This document shows, one piece after another, positions 43,097-52,786 of a stretch of DNA of 64,000 bases (position 1 is the first letter of the stretch; each line of letters starts with the position of its first letter). The position numbers and the translations under genes were made by a program. The DNA is from Candidatus Enterococcus ferrettii (GTDB taxonomy: Bacteria > Bacillota > Bacilli > Lactobacillales > Enterococcaceae), in contig NZ_JAFREL010000003.1 in the NCBI RefSeq assembly GCF_017377655.1, positions 62,276 through 126,275 of the forward strand, in the 5' to 3' direction. Below the pieces are notes generated by a model. It was not told the origin of the DNA, did not search any database, and worked only from the letters and a program-made list of their open reading frames with translations.

Positions 43097-43873
43097 TTAT
43101 TGTGCTGTGTAGCCGCCATCCAAAAGAACAGCTTGCCCAGTCACACCTTTAGCCTTTTCACAGGACAAGAAGGAAACATAGTCAGCAATTTCTTGTACAT
43201 CAATCAATCGTTTTTGTGGAACTAATGGGTATAAAACTTCTTCCAATACTCTTTCTAATGGGATGTTGCGAGTTTTCGACAAGTCATCAAATTGTCCGCG
43301 AACCAATGGTGTATCAACATAGCCTGGACAAATCGCGTTTACTGTCACTCCACTGTCCGCAGCTTCTAAGGCAGCAACTTTAGTCAATCCAATCAGTCCA
43401 TGTTTGGCTGAATTATAAGCCGATTTTCCAGCAAATCCAATAACTCCGTTAATGGAAGCCATATTGATCACTCGTCCAAAACCTTGTGCCTTCATGATTG
43501 GAAGAGCTCGTTTAATAGCAATAAATGGGGCGATCAACATGATGCGCAGCATAAATTCATATTTTTCAGTTGGAAAGTCTTCAATCATTGCTACATGCTG
43601 CAATCCAGCATTGTTGACTAAAATATCCAAGCGGCCATATTTTTCAACTGTTTCATCAATGGCTGAATTGATAGCTTCTTCCTTCGTCACATCACAAACG
43701 ACTCCATGAGCCTCCAAGCCAGCTTTTCGATAATTCGCAACAGTTTCATTTAAGGCTTGCTCGTTTACATCAGAAAACACGACTGCTTTGCCTTCTTTTA
43801 GAAAAGTCTCTCCGATTTGTCTTCCAATCCCACTTGCTGCTCCAGTAATAAAAACTACTTGTTGTTCTGTCAT
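43097..43873 (-). CDS. bdhA: 3-hydroxybutyrate dehydrogenase (SDR family)
   Basis: A 258-residue short-chain dehydrogenase. NAD motif 'TGAASGIGRQIG' at 10-21, 'NNAG' at 87-90, catalytic Ser140, Tyr153 and Lys157 ('YNSAKHG'), and 'NAICPGYVDTPLVRGQ', typical of D-3-hydroxybutyrate dehydrogenases. It oxidises D-3-hydroxybutyrate to acetoacetate. It lies between the CoA transferase and permease genes, which strongly supports the substrate; by sequence alone other SDR substrates would be possible. Confidence 0.85.
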   Translation of the reverse strand: MTEQQVVFITGAASGIGRQIGETFLKEGKAVVFSDVNEQALNETVANYRKAGLEAHGVVCDVTKEEAINSAIDETVEKYGRLDILVNNAGLQHVAMIEDFPTEKYEFMLRIMLIAPFIAIKRALPIMKAQGFGRVINMASINGVIGFAGKSAYNSAKHGLIGLTKVAALEAADSGVTVNAICPGYVDTPLVRGQFDDLSKTRNIPLERVLEEVLYPLVPQKRLIDVQEIADYVSFLSCEKAKGVTGQAVLLDGGYTAQ

Positions 43874-43892
43874 TAGTCATTCTCCTCGTATT

Positions 43893-44531
43893 TTATTTAT
43901 TAATTAGCTTCGCTTCTGTTGCTGCTTGAACTTCCTCAAAGGTAAAATCTGGATGAATTTCTTCCACAACAATGCCTTCATCTGTCACAGAAAAAACGCC
44001 CATTTCAGTCACAATCGTATCTACTACATTGACTGCGGTCAGCGGCAAAGAGCACTGATTTAAAATTTTCCACTTGCCCCTGTTTGTATGCTCCATTGCC
44101 ACAATGACTTTTTTTGCACCGACTAACAAATCCATTGCTCCTCCCATTCCAGGTACCATTTTCCCTGGAATCAGATAATTCGCAATATTGCCTTTCTCAT
44201 CAATTTGTAAAGCACCTAATACAGTCGCATCAACGTGTCCTCCACGGATGATACCAAAAGAGGTAGCGCTGTCAAAAAATGCTCCATCTTGATTGATGGA
44301 TACTGGTTGTCCTCCGGCATTGACAATTGTAGGATCCACGGTATCTCCTAGTTTTCCTAATCCGATAAAACCATTTTCAGATTGGAGTGTCACAGTGACT
44401 CCTTCTGGCAAATAATTCACCACTTTTGTTGGTAAACCGATGCCTAAATTCACTAAAGATTGATTTGGCAGCTCTTGCGCTACTCTTTGGGCGATTCGTT
44501 CCTGCATTTCTTCTTTGCTTAGATCTTTCAT
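43893..44531 (-). CDS. atoA: 3-oxoacid CoA-transferase subunit B
   Basis: A 212-residue beta subunit. The catalytic Glu52 is in 'LQSENGFIGLG'; also 'NLGIGLPTKVVNYLPEGV', 'GGHVDATVLGALQIDEKGNIANYLIPGKMVPGMGGAMDLL'. With subunit A it transfers CoA from succinyl- or acetyl-CoA to acetoacetate. The gap to subunit A is two bases. Both acyl donors are possible (AtoDA or ScoAB type). Confidence 0.9.
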   Translation of the reverse strand: MKDLSKEEMQERIAQRVAQELPNQSLVNLGIGLPTKVVNYLPEGVTVTLQSENGFIGLGKLGDTVDPTIVNAGGQPVSINQDGAFFDSATSFGIIRGGHVDATVLGALQIDEKGNIANYLIPGKMVPGMGGAMDLLVGAKKVIVAMEHTNRGKWKILNQCSLPLTAVNVVDTIVTEMGVFSVTDEGIVVEEIHPDFTFEEVQAATEAKLINK

Positions 44532-44533
44532 CC

Positions 44534-45190
44534 TTACTGCACCTCGCTTTCCACAATGTAATTAACAAATACATTTGGTGTGTGAACCATATTAGGATTC
44601 AGTGTTCCACACGGTACAATTTTTCTCGCCTCAACGATCGTAACATCTGCATTGGCTGCCATCAATTGATTAAAATTATTCTCAGAACCTGCATATTGCA
44701 AATTCCCTGATTCGTCAGCAACATTTGCTAAAATTAATGCTACATCAGCCTTCAACGGTTTTTCTAAAAGATATTCTTTGCCATCTACTGTGATTTTTTG
44801 TTTTCCTTCTTCTACTAACGTGCCAATACCTGTCGGTGTTAAAAAACCGCCCAAACCAAAGCCGCCAGCGCGAATACTTTCTGCCAAAGTTCCTTGAGGG
44901 ACCAGATCAACAACGGTCTCCGCTTCATTCATTTGACGTCCAGTTTCTCGATTTAAACCAACATGTGAAGCAACAATTTTAGAAAACTGCTTTTTCACGA
45001 CCATTTTTCCTACGCCGCGATCAACAAAGCCAGTATCATTACAAATCAAGGTTAAATTTTTAACTCCTTTTTCAACAAGGGCATCAATGATTCGTTCAGG
45101 TGTCCCATTGGCCATGAAACCGCCGACCATAATGGTTTGTCCATCTTGAACCATATCTATTGCCTGATCCAAAGCAACAATTTTGTCCAT
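44534..45190 (-). CDS. atoD: 3-oxoacid CoA-transferase subunit A
   Basis: ATG 45190 has GAGGAGA upstream; 218 residues. 'IMVGGFMANGTPERIIDALVEKGVKNLTLICNDTG', 'ESIRAGGFGLGGFLTPTGIGT' and 'YAGSENNFNQLMAANADVTIVEARKIV' identify the alpha subunit. It forms the CoA-binding half of the heteromeric enzyme. Confidence 0.9.
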   Translation of the reverse strand: MDKIVALDQAIDMVQDGQTIMVGGFMANGTPERIIDALVEKGVKNLTLICNDTGFVDRGVGKMVVKKQFSKIVASHVGLNRETGRQMNEAETVVDLVPQGTLAESIRAGGFGLGGFLTPTGIGTLVEEGKQKITVDGKEYLLEKPLKADVALILANVADESGNLQYAGSENNFNQLMAANADVTIVEARKIVPCGTLNPNMVHTPNVFVNYIVESEVQ

Positions 45191-45203
45191 TTTAAACTCT
45201 CCT

Positions 45204-46388
45204 CTATCTTTCAATCAGCAAAGAAGTTCCTTGACCGCCACCGATACACAGCGTAGCCAGCCCTCGTTTTACTTCTCGTTTTTCCATTTCGTGCAACAAG
45301 GTAACCAAGATACGGGCACCACTGCAGCCGATCGGATGTCCCAGGGCAATCGCACCGCCGTTGACATTGACTAAATCAGGATTTAAACCTAGCTCCTCCA
45401 CTACTGAAATTGCCTGTGATGCAAAAGCTTCATTGGCTTCTACTAGTTCTAAATCTTCCACCGTCCAGCTTGCCTTTTCCAGTGCTTTTTTCGTTGCTGG
45501 AATCGGTCCTGTCCCCATAATTTCTGGTGCAACGCCAGCACTCGCATACGCCTTTACTGTTCCTAAAATTGGTAATCCTAAGCTTTCTGCTTTTTCTCTC
45601 GTCATCACCAATACTGCAGCCGCCCCATCATTAATTCCCGATGCATTACCAGCAGTTACAGTTCCTTCTTCTTTTATGAAAGCTGGACGTAATTTACCAA
45701 GTTTCTCCAAAGTAGTTTCCGGCTTAATGTATTCATCCTTTGAAACGATTAAGTCCTCTTTTCTGCGTTGCGGTACCTTCACTGGCACAATTTCTGCTGA
45801 AAATTTGCCTGTTTGTGCTGCTGCACTTGCCCGCATTTGACTTTGCAAAGCAAACGCATCTTGTTTTTCACGTGTAATGCCGAATTGCTTGGCAATATTT
45901 TCGGCAGTTACTCCCATGTGGTATTGATTAAAGCTGTCAGTTAAGCCATCGTTCACTAATGTATCGATCACTTTTCCATCGCCTAAGCGTCCGCCCCATC
46001 GATAATCCTTCAACACATAAGCTGTTTGACTCATATTTTCAGTTCCGCCAGCTACGACAATTTCAGCGTCACCGCAAAGAATACTTTGAACCGCTAGTTC
46101 GATCGTTTTTAAGCCAGAACCACAAACCATATCCACTGTGAATGCTGGCTTCTCTACTGAAATCCCTGCATGAACAGCAACTTGTCGAGCAACATTTTGT
46201 CCTAATCCAGCATGAAGTACATTACCAAAAATCACTTCATCCACTATCTCTGGGTCTATGCCCGCTTTTTTCATCAAGCCTTGAACTACTGTCACTCCCA
46301 AATCTACGGCAGAAACTGTTTTAAACACTCCCCCAAAAGAGCCAATCGGTGTTCGTAATGCAGTAGTAACGACAATCTCTTTTTCCAT
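45204..46388 (-). CDS. atoB: Acetyl-CoA acetyltransferase (thiolase)
   Basis: ATG 46388 follows GGGAGA; 394 residues. Acyl-enzyme Cys89 in '[10 protein letters not shown]', 'GGTENMS', 'NEAFASQ', '[19 protein letters not shown]' and the C-terminal '[16 protein letters not shown]' with the second catalytic Cys. It splits acetoacetyl-CoA into two acetyl-CoA (or condenses them). It is the first gene of the operon, with subunit A starting 13 bp after its stop, so degradation of ketone bodies is the likely direction. Confidence 0.92.
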   Translation of the reverse strand: MEKEIVVTTALRTPIGSFGGVFKTVSAVDLGVTVVQGLMKKAGIDPEIVDEVIFGNVLHAGLGQNVARQVAVHAGISVEKPAFTVDMVCGSGLKTIELAVQSILCGDAEIVVAGGTENMSQTAYVLKDYRWGGRLGDGKVIDTLVNDGLTDSFNQYHMGVTAENIAKQFGITREKQDAFALQSQMRASAAAQTGKFSAEIVPVKVPQRRKEDLIVSKDEYIKPETTLEKLGKLRPAFIKEEGTVTAGNASGINDGAAAVLVMTREKAESLGLPILGTVKAYASAGVAPEIMGTGPIPATKKALEKASWTVEDLELVEANEAFASQAISVVEELGLNPDLVNVNGGAIALGHPIGCSGARILVTLLHEMEKREVKRGLATLCIGGGQGTSLLIER

Positions 46389-46414
46389 TAACAATCTCCC
46401 AATCTATTTTTATC

Positions 46415-46432
46415 AAAGAAAACGTTTTCTTT
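46415..46432. promoter_or_regulatory. 18-bp perfect palindrome before the thiolase operon
   Basis: AAAGAAAACGTTTTCTTT is a perfect palindrome centred on CG and matches the CcpA cre consensus at 12 of 14 core positions. It lies 27 bp before the thiolase ATG, in the region divergent to the LysR gene; either CcpA or the LysR protein could bind. Confidence 0.55.
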
Positions 46433-46576
46433 CTCGTGCATAGCTTACGAGTTTTTCGTTGAAAAAGAAAATACTAATTTTTTGGGAAGGTATAAAAAAA
46501 TTTTATAGTCGATTATTTGACTTTTTCTCTCAAGCTATTTTAGTATGTTAGTAAATTCCAGTTAAGGAGAAAACTA

Positions 46577-47482
46577 TTGGATATCAAGCATCTTCGTTAT
46601 TTTATATCGATTATTGACAATAATTTCAACTTAAGTCACACAGCAGAGGAACTCTATATTTCTCAGCCTGCCTTAAGCTATATGATTAATGATTTTGAAA
46701 AAAATCAGGATGTGAAGCTATTTACTCGGAAAAACGGAAAGCTTTCAGGTTTGACCTACTCAGGAGAAGTTTATTACCGAGATGCTTTAGAAGTCATTGA
46801 AAAGTATGATACGATGCTAAAAAATTTGCATAACCTAAAAGTGAATCTAAAAGGAGAAATCACCATTGGTATTCCGCCATTAGTCATTTCTGCCGTTTTT
46901 TCAGATTTTCTACCAGATATCATTTTAGAAAATCCCGATATCAAGTTTATCATCAAAGAATTAGGAGCCCATCAATTGAGAGAAGAATTATTGATTGGCA
47001 ACGTTGATCTTGCAGTGTTATTAAAACCAGAACGTATTCATAAAAATCTCATTGATTCTTATACGATTCAGAGTTCTGAGTTAGCCGTCTTCGTTTCGAA
47101 AAAAAATCATTTGGCCAAAAAGAAACAGATCACTTGGCAAGACTTGCATAAAGAAAAAATGGCTATCTTCGATGAATCTTTTATGATACATCATTACGTC
47201 AAACAAGCCTTTGAGCGACACCATGTGAGTTTATCTGTCTCCTTGCAATCTTGGTCCTGGGACTTTTTATTGAATTCCACCCGAATTAATCGCGAATTGT
47301 TTACTTTGTTGCCTAAACCAATTGCTTCTCAATATCCATTCGATGACATTGTCATGATACCTATGAAAGACCCGATTCCTTGGACAGTCACCATCTGTCA
47401 ATTGAAAAAGGAGACTTCCTCTAACGTAGAGAGTTACATTTTGGAATCGTTATTGAGTCATTTTAACAGTCAAAAAAACTAG
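46577..47482 (+). CDS. LysR-family regulator
   Basis: A 301-residue regulator that starts at TTG 46577, six bases after AAGGAGA. N-terminal LysR HTH ('MDIKHLRYFISIIDNNFNLSHTAEELYISQPALSYMINDFEKNQDVKLFTRKNGKLSGLTYSGEVYY'), then the periplasmic-binding-like effector domain from about residue 90 ('GEITIGIPPLVISAVFSDFLP'). It is divergent from the ketone-body operon and should control it in response to an intermediate such as acetoacetate or its CoA ester. Confidence 0.88.
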   Translation: MDIKHLRYFISIIDNNFNLSHTAEELYISQPALSYMINDFEKNQDVKLFTRKNGKLSGLTYSGEVYYRDALEVIEKYDTMLKNLHNLKVNLKGEITIGIPPLVISAVFSDFLPDIILENPDIKFIIKELGAHQLREELLIGNVDLAVLLKPERIHKNLIDSYTIQSSELAVFVSKKNHLAKKKQITWQDLHKEKMAIFDESFMIHHYVKQAFERHHVSLSVSLQSWSWDFLLNSTRINRELFTLLPKPIASQYPFDDIVMIPMKDPIPWTVTICQLKKETSSNVESYILESLLSHFNSQKN

Positions 47483-47859
47483 CAAACCTTCAAAAGCAAA
47501 TTCTGAGATCTCTTTGATTCGTTAGGCTCTTCATTTTTGATCACGGATCATAAAAGCTTATCCGAATGCCTTTTATGCTATTGTGGCTACATCTTTACAC
47601 TGCTACTGCAGAGCGTTCTCGGCAGCTAAATTTTTTGATAGTTTCTTCTATGCTGCAATTAAGAGAACTCGACTAAATAATGCCAAAAATGTTTGTCCTT
47701 AAGAAAAAGCTGGATTTATTTCCCAGCTATTTTAAAAGATATGCTTTGCAATAAAAAAAGATTCCTCTACTTCTGTTATAAGTAGAAAGAATCTATTCTA
47801 AACACTTAAACCCTTCTCACAAAAGGATTACCTATTGCTGCTAAAGAATTTTAGATAAA
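47483..47859. other. Intergenic region with two terminators
   Basis: About 375 bp without a gene. A small stem AGCTGG / CCAGCT (47708-47729) followed by ATTTTAAAA may end the LysR transcript. A longer stem AGATTCCTCTACTT / AAGTAGAAAGAATCT (47759-47794) with a T run on the minus strand ends the PAP2 gene. Nothing else is evident. Confidence 0.55.
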
Positions 47860-48432
47860 CTAATTCATCAAGAGCGGAACCAAAAAGACAATCGCAAGAC
47901 CTAAAAACCAACCACCTAAAATATCAGTGAAATAATGAATACCCAAATATACTCGACTAAAGCCAATTAGAAAACTTATGATTAGAGCGGGAATAACCAA
48001 CCACCAAAATTCACCCGCATATAAATAACCATTAAGAAATAATCCCATGTAAAAAGCCGCTGCTGTAGAAGCGTGTCCGCTAGGAAAGCTATGATCTTGC
48101 TCTTCCACTAAGCGATTTTCTCTGGGGCGTTCACGTTTGAAAATTCGCTTAATTATATAAGTAAGTCCCGTCGTTAGCATAATGGTAATCCCTACATTTA
48201 AGGCAACCGTTTCCCGGGTTCGTGTAAAAAGAACCAGCAATAAACAAAGAAAAATAGTGGGTAAAGCTTTTCCAAGTTTGGTAAAGAAAAGAAACATCCG
48301 AGTCAATCCATCTTGTCTTTGTGCAATTACCTTTCTAGAAAAAGAAATATCTGCTAGTTGGATTTTTTTACCCTGCACCAAAATAAGGATAAGAAAAAAA
48401 ATGATTAATGAGCCGACAGCTAACCACAGCAT
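47860..48432 (-). CDS. PAP2-family membrane phosphatase
   Basis: A 190-residue protein with six membrane helices and the three phosphatase signatures: 'KRIFKRERPRENR', 'SFPSGHASTAAAF' and 'SRVYLGIHYFTDILGG'. The His of motif 3 is the nucleophile and the His of motif 2 the acid. Members dephosphorylate phosphatidic acid, undecaprenyl diphosphate or phosphatidylglycerophosphate. It is monocistronic, so the substrate is not decided. Confidence 0.85.
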   Translation of the reverse strand: MLWLAVGSLIIFFLILILVQGKKIQLADISFSRKVIAQRQDGLTRMFLFFTKLGKALPTIFLCLLLVLFTRTRETVALNVGITIMLTTGLTYIIKRIFKRERPRENRLVEEQDHSFPSGHASTAAAFYMGLFLNGYLYAGEFWWLVIPALIISFLIGFSRVYLGIHYFTDILGGWFLGLAIVFLVPLLMN

Positions 48433-48536
48433 AGTAAACTCCCCCTGTTTTGTTTCTCACTTTCATCTTACCACAATACGTTATCCTTGTTTTACCAAAT
48501 AAAGTTTCTCTTTTTTACTTAAAAAAATTTTTGAAC

Positions 48537-49460
48537 TTAGCCCATGTAATCTTTACGTCGTAATAATATGACTCCAATGACTGTAACGATTACTGCCAGT
48601 AAAACCACGCCTAATGACCCTAAAATTGAGTCCTTCCAAAGTAATCCCCCCGTATTAATTCCCCACAAGCTGAAAATTAATGTTGGAATGGATATAATTA
48701 ACGCTGCCGAATCCAAATATTTCATCAGGTGATTCAACGTATTATCCATTAACGCTGAAACCATGCCGCTGGTTGAATCAACCAAGCCTCGATACAAATG
48801 AACCAGTTTTTCTACCCGCCGACAGCTAATCCGGACATCGTTCAGTACATCTTTAGAAATCTGATTGATAATCTGTTCGTTTTCCAAAAGATGATCCGTT
48901 GTCTGCTTCTGATCATCTAGAGTATGCTCCAGGTAAACGAGATTTTTTTCAATATCTCGCAGCAGGATTAAATTCTCTTTTTCTGTACTATTTTTTGATA
49001 CATCATTCACTTCGTCAATCATTCGTTTTTGCTTATTTAATGCGACTAAATAATTGTGATAGGTGTAAAGGAGATAGGAAATAATAAATGGAGCTACTTC
49101 ACCTTCACACTCCTCAAACATCCGTTGGATCTTCAATCGTTCAAAGTTTCCAGAAGACACCGTAATTATCAGCTCATCGGAGAATAAAAAAGAGATCGGC
49201 AGCAATGCGCCCTCCACCGAATTGGAAACATCTTTTTCAACCTGATAGCTGACCAATACCAGACTGACACAGTTCCCCAGCTCATTTGATGAAAGTGTTT
49301 CTGCTCTTGAGACCTCTTCCGTAAAAGGATGCAACGTAAAAATATCTTTTGGCAAATCGAACTGGACCGTGTATTGCTGAATTTGTTCTTCCGTTGGTTC
49401 AATAATAGACAGCCACGTTCGCGATTTTCCACCTGTGTTGATAACCTTTTTTTCTAACAT
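48537..49460 (-). CDS. CorA-family metal ion transporter with GIN motif
   Basis: ATG 49460 follows AAAGGAG; 307 residues. A long cytoplasmic N-terminal domain with a helical stalk (residues about 140-240) is followed by two C-terminal membrane helices. The signature after the first helix reads 'LWGINTGG' instead of the GMN of Mg2+-type CorA. The short basic tail 'RRKDYMG' is conserved. GIN is known from ZntB-like zinc transporters, so the ion could be Mg2+, Co2+ or Zn2+. Confidence 0.8.
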   Translation of the reverse strand: MLEKKVINTGGKSRTWLSIIEPTEEQIQQYTVQFDLPKDIFTLHPFTEEVSRAETLSSNELGNCVSLVLVSYQVEKDVSNSVEGALLPISFLFSDELIITVSSGNFERLKIQRMFEECEGEVAPFIISYLLYTYHNYLVALNKQKRMIDEVNDVSKNSTEKENLILLRDIEKNLVYLEHTLDDQKQTTDHLLENEQIINQISKDVLNDVRISCRRVEKLVHLYRGLVDSTSGMVSALMDNTLNHLMKYLDSAALIISIPTLIFSLWGINTGGLLWKDSILGSLGVVLLAVIVTVIGVILLRRKDYMG

Positions 49461-49542
49461 AATTTTACTCCTTTGCAAGCCGTTGGTGTAAAATCATTAT
49501 ACGCTACAATTGCCAGAACAATGGGCTATGAGGCTTTTAACC

Positions 49543-49568
49543 AAAAAAACCAGCAGAAGAAATGCTGG
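49543..49568 (-). terminator. Terminator of the FucA-type PTS operon
   Basis: Stem CCAGC / GCTGG with a nine-base loop followed by seven Ts on the minus strand, about 45 bp past the regulator stop. Confidence 0.75.
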
Positions 49569-49613
49569 CAAAGTCTTTTTTGTTTGTCCGATTTCTAGAC
49601 AAGTATTTGTTCC

Positions 49614-51656
49614 CTACTGAATGTTCTTTAGGAAAAATTGTTTGATCTCAGTTGCCGTTTGCAAACCGAATAGTTCTTGCCGGTACTCTTCCTTCAACAT
49701 ACAGTTATAAAAAGCTTGTACTGCTGTCTGGTGAAGATAATTATCAACTGGTGCAATCATCAGCAGAACCTTAGCAGAGAGTTTGTTCGAAAACCGTACT
49801 GGGTAATCAAGCTTTAGCAAACTAAATCCCAGCTCATTTACGCCATCATTAAAGCCAGCATGAGGAATTGCTACCCCTGGAGCGATGACAAAATAGGGGA
49901 ACCGTTCATCATATTTTTCAATAATCTTATCAACAAAGGCTTGTTCAATAAAACGACTCTTAAGCAAAGGTTCAGCAACACATTGAATCGCTTCATTAAA
50001 TGAAAATTGCCGCTTCGATACCTTAATCCGTTCCTCTGGTAATAAACGATGGAATTTTGAATCCAAGACTAACTGTTCTTGTTTCTTTGGCAAATTGAAA
50101 TACTCATTCAACCGGCTTCGTAGTTTCTCTTCATCCGGCAAACGAACTTCTTTCTTAACTAGGTTTAAAATGTCTTCCACGCTTATCCCTTGCTCTCTAT
50201 TGTAGAGCTCTTTATTAACCATGCGTATTAAACGCTGCCGATCCTCTTGCGTAAGTAAGGGGGACACTACAAAGATTTTCTTAGTCGTTCGTAAATAAAT
50301 GGTGGAGAAAACAACTTCAATGTCTTCATAAACTAAAGGATTTTCATAAAATTCACGGGCAGAAATATTGCAGACAAAATCAATCATGGGAAAACATTGA
50401 CCAAGTGTCTGATAAAGCAAGTTTGAAACAGATACACCATTCTCACATACGACGATTGCTCGTACTCTTTGTTGCTGCTCCATTAAGTATCCTTTAGTTA
50501 AAAAACTTTGGAAAATCAATCCAACATAAACCGTTTCTATCTCAGTAAATTGAATTTGGTAGTAATTTTCAAGGGGACGCAACGCTTGTTTGGCCATGGG
50601 GAAAACAGCTTGATATTCCTTAATTATTGGTTCGATGTCATGATCTTCATAAGGAATTCCATACTTTATTCGATAGATAGCTGGACCAAGATGCTGATAA
50701 AGCATTTGTTTCAGTCGTTTTCGATCTTCGAAAAAGATTACTGACCGTCTTTCGAAGCGTTCAATTACCGCATCAATCACTTCCCCTAACTGGGGCATTT
50801 TCTCTCCGCGACTTTTGATAACATTCGCACTTAATAATTGAATGACTAAAAAGGCTTTTTCCTTCTTAGATGCTTCATTGCAAAGATTCGCACCAGCCAT
50901 CGCTTGAGTAATCCTTTGATAATCTGAGGCAGCTATAATTTGGATAATTGCTCGGTATTCTCCAGTTGAAATTTCCTGATAGTTTAAACATCGTACTCTT
51001 AACAGAGGGATTAATAAACAAAGCAGCTTCAATTGTCGATTTGAAAATTGCGTGTGCAGCAACCTTTCCAGCTTAAGCAGTTTTTCTTTTTCTTGGTATA
51101 TTTCAGTCAATTCAATAGTTGTATAGGTTACCAACAATTTTTCCTGCGCTTTTCCGTCAATCAATAAATGGAGCTGTCGAATCAGCATAATTCGAATGGC
51201 AATCTCTTTCCCTAAAAAATAATAGCCCGTTTTTCTAGAATACCCTACTTGAATATCCTCTTTTACTAGCTGCTCCTTAATTAAGGCCAAATCATTAACG
51301 ATTGTATTTTTACTTACATGCAACTGATTTGCTAATACGTTTAAGGAAGTGTATTTTTGTGTAAAAATAATCAATGTCATAAGGATTAACCGGGTTTTCC
51401 GACTCAATGCATAGAGCTGTTCCGTTTCCACCGAATGCTCCAGTTGTTCTAATTCTTCTAAATCTAAGCTGACCCATAACCGTTTGTTTTTCCTGACAAT
51501 CGGCGGGTATCCATGCTCCTCTAACAGCACATTAATTTTCTTTAATATTGTTTCACTTTTACCTGTATCTAAAACTAGCTTTTTTTGCAAACTACCCAAG
51601 CCAATACCTGGTGAACGAACAATTTCGGCTAACATATCAAGTGTTTCATCTTTCAT
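49614..51656 (-). CDS. PRD/EIIB/EIIA transcriptional regulator, second copy
   Basis: A regulator of 680 residues (tandem ATGs at 51659/51656) with the same order of domains as the one at 4648: two N-terminal HTH regions ('SLQKKLVLDTGKSETILKKINVLL' and 'SLNVLANQLHVSKNTIVNDLALI'), PRD region with 'YQHLGPAIYRIKYGI', EIIB-like domain with a Cys near 405 ('VVCENGVSVSN') and EIIA with a His near 600 ('VAIPHAGFNDG'). It is the last gene of its operon. Sequence similarity to the first copy is moderate, so the two probably read different signals. Confidence 0.88.
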   Translation of the reverse strand: MKDETLDMLAEIVRSPGIGLGSLQKKLVLDTGKSETILKKINVLLEEHGYPPIVRKNKRLWVSLDLEELEQLEHSVETEQLYALSRKTRLILMTLIIFTQKYTSLNVLANQLHVSKNTIVNDLALIKEQLVKEDIQVGYSRKTGYYFLGKEIAIRIMLIRQLHLLIDGKAQEKLLVTYTTIELTEIYQEKEKLLKLERLLHTQFSNRQLKLLCLLIPLLRVRCLNYQEISTGEYRAIIQIIAASDYQRITQAMAGANLCNEASKKEKAFLVIQLLSANVIKSRGEKMPQLGEVIDAVIERFERRSVIFFEDRKRLKQMLYQHLGPAIYRIKYGIPYEDHDIEPIIKEYQAVFPMAKQALRPLENYYQIQFTEIETVYVGLIFQSFLTKGYLMEQQQRVRAIVVCENGVSVSNLLYQTLGQCFPMIDFVCNISAREFYENPLVYEDIEVVFSTIYLRTTKKIFVVSPLLTQEDRQRLIRMVNKELYNREQGISVEDILNLVKKEVRLPDEEKLRSRLNEYFNLPKKQEQLVLDSKFHRLLPEERIKVSKRQFSFNEAIQCVAEPLLKSRFIEQAFVDKIIEKYDERFPYFVIAPGVAIPHAGFNDGVNELGFSLLKLDYPVRFSNKLSAKVLLMIAPVDNYLHQTAVQAFYNCMLKEEYRQELFGLQTATEIKQFFLKNIQ

Positions 51657-51723
51657 CACGTATCGCCTCCAAAAACAATAACAAGCTGGGATAAAGTCAA
51701 CGGACTCTATCCTAGCTTATCAT

Positions 51724-52773
51724 TTATCGCACTTCCATATCACTATACCCTTTAGCTAAATAATCATTAACAACTTTTTTTAATAAAAAGGGAGATCGGG
51801 GTATCGCATCTATCGTATCTCCTGCAATGTGTGGCGTTAACGTGACATTATCCAATTTTAATAGTGGATCATCAGCCGTAATTGGTTCCGTCCAACTAAC
51901 ATCCAAGGCTGCTCCAGCAATTTTCTTTTCAGCTAATACCTTTATCAAATCGTCTTTGCAAACTAAATCTGCCCGTGCTGTATTAATTAAATAGCTGCCA
52001 GGCTTCATCAATTTCAAATAATGTTGATTCACCATCTCTTTTGTCTCTTCTGTCACTCGCATATGAAGGGAAATAATATCTGCTTGCTGGAACAATTCTG
52101 CAAGATCTGAAACAAACTCCACAAGTAATCCCTCTGATTGAACTCGCTGCTGATCTACAAAGGGATCATAGACAATTACCGGAACCTTTAGCCCGTTTAG
52201 TCTCTCAATGACTTGTTTTCCGATATACCCCACACCTACAATCCCAACCGTTAAGTTAGGTAAAATTGTTTTGTAAGGATCATTGGCAAAGCTTTTTTCC
52301 CACTTGCCATTCTTGATCGCTGCATGTGCTCGTGCGATATTTCGTGTTTCTGCATACATCAAACCCACTGTGAAATCGGCTACTGGCTCGGCATTGCGAA
52401 TTACGTGTAGAAAGGGCAACTTTAACTCTCTGACTGTCTCTACATGAACATTCTCGATTCCACCTCGACAGGTACCAATCAGCTTGAGTTTTTTCCCCGC
52501 TTCAAGCATCGCTTTAGATATTGGTGCATAATGGCAAAATAGATAATCAGCTTCAGGTAAATCCGCTAATATGCCTTCTGGAATTTCTACTGCTTCAGGG
52601 CCGCCACGTTCAATTGCCAAAATGTGTTCTTGAAATTCATCTTTACTTAATTCAGAATGCCATTCATATACAGCAATATCTAATGCTTGATCTTTAGCAA
52701 ACGCCATCTCTTTAACTGCCTCAATCAATGTTTCACTTTTAACCAAGGCATCTCCAATTACAACGACTTTCAT
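51724..52773 (-). CDS. D-2-hydroxyacid dehydrogenase, second copy
   Basis: ATG 52773 has AAAGGAGC upstream; 349 residues. Paralogue of the enzyme at 6740, with the same features: 'GVGYIGKQVIERL', Arg in 'INTARADLV', Glu in 'SWTEPI' and His in 'TPHIAGDTIDAIPRSPFLLK'. The shared C-terminal 'GDTIDAIPRSP' is unusual and may define the subfamily. It follows EIIC by 13 bp. The substrate is unknown; the strict pairing with EIIC in both operons is the best clue. Confidence 0.82.
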   Translation of the reverse strand: MKVVVIGDALVKSETLIEAVKEMAFAKDQALDIAVYEWHSELSKDEFQEHILAIERGGPEAVEIPEGILADLPEADYLFCHYAPISKAMLEAGKKLKLIGTCRGGIENVHVETVRELKLPFLHVIRNAEPVADFTVGLMYAETRNIARAHAAIKNGKWEKSFANDPYKTILPNLTVGIVGVGYIGKQVIERLNGLKVPVIVYDPFVDQQRVQSEGLLVEFVSDLAELFQQADIISLHMRVTEETKEMVNQHYLKLMKPGSYLINTARADLVCKDDLIKVLAEKKIAGAALDVSWTEPITADDPLLKLDNVTLTPHIAGDTIDAIPRSPFLLKKVVNDYLAKGYSDMEVR

Positions 52774-52786
52774 ATCACAAGCTCCT

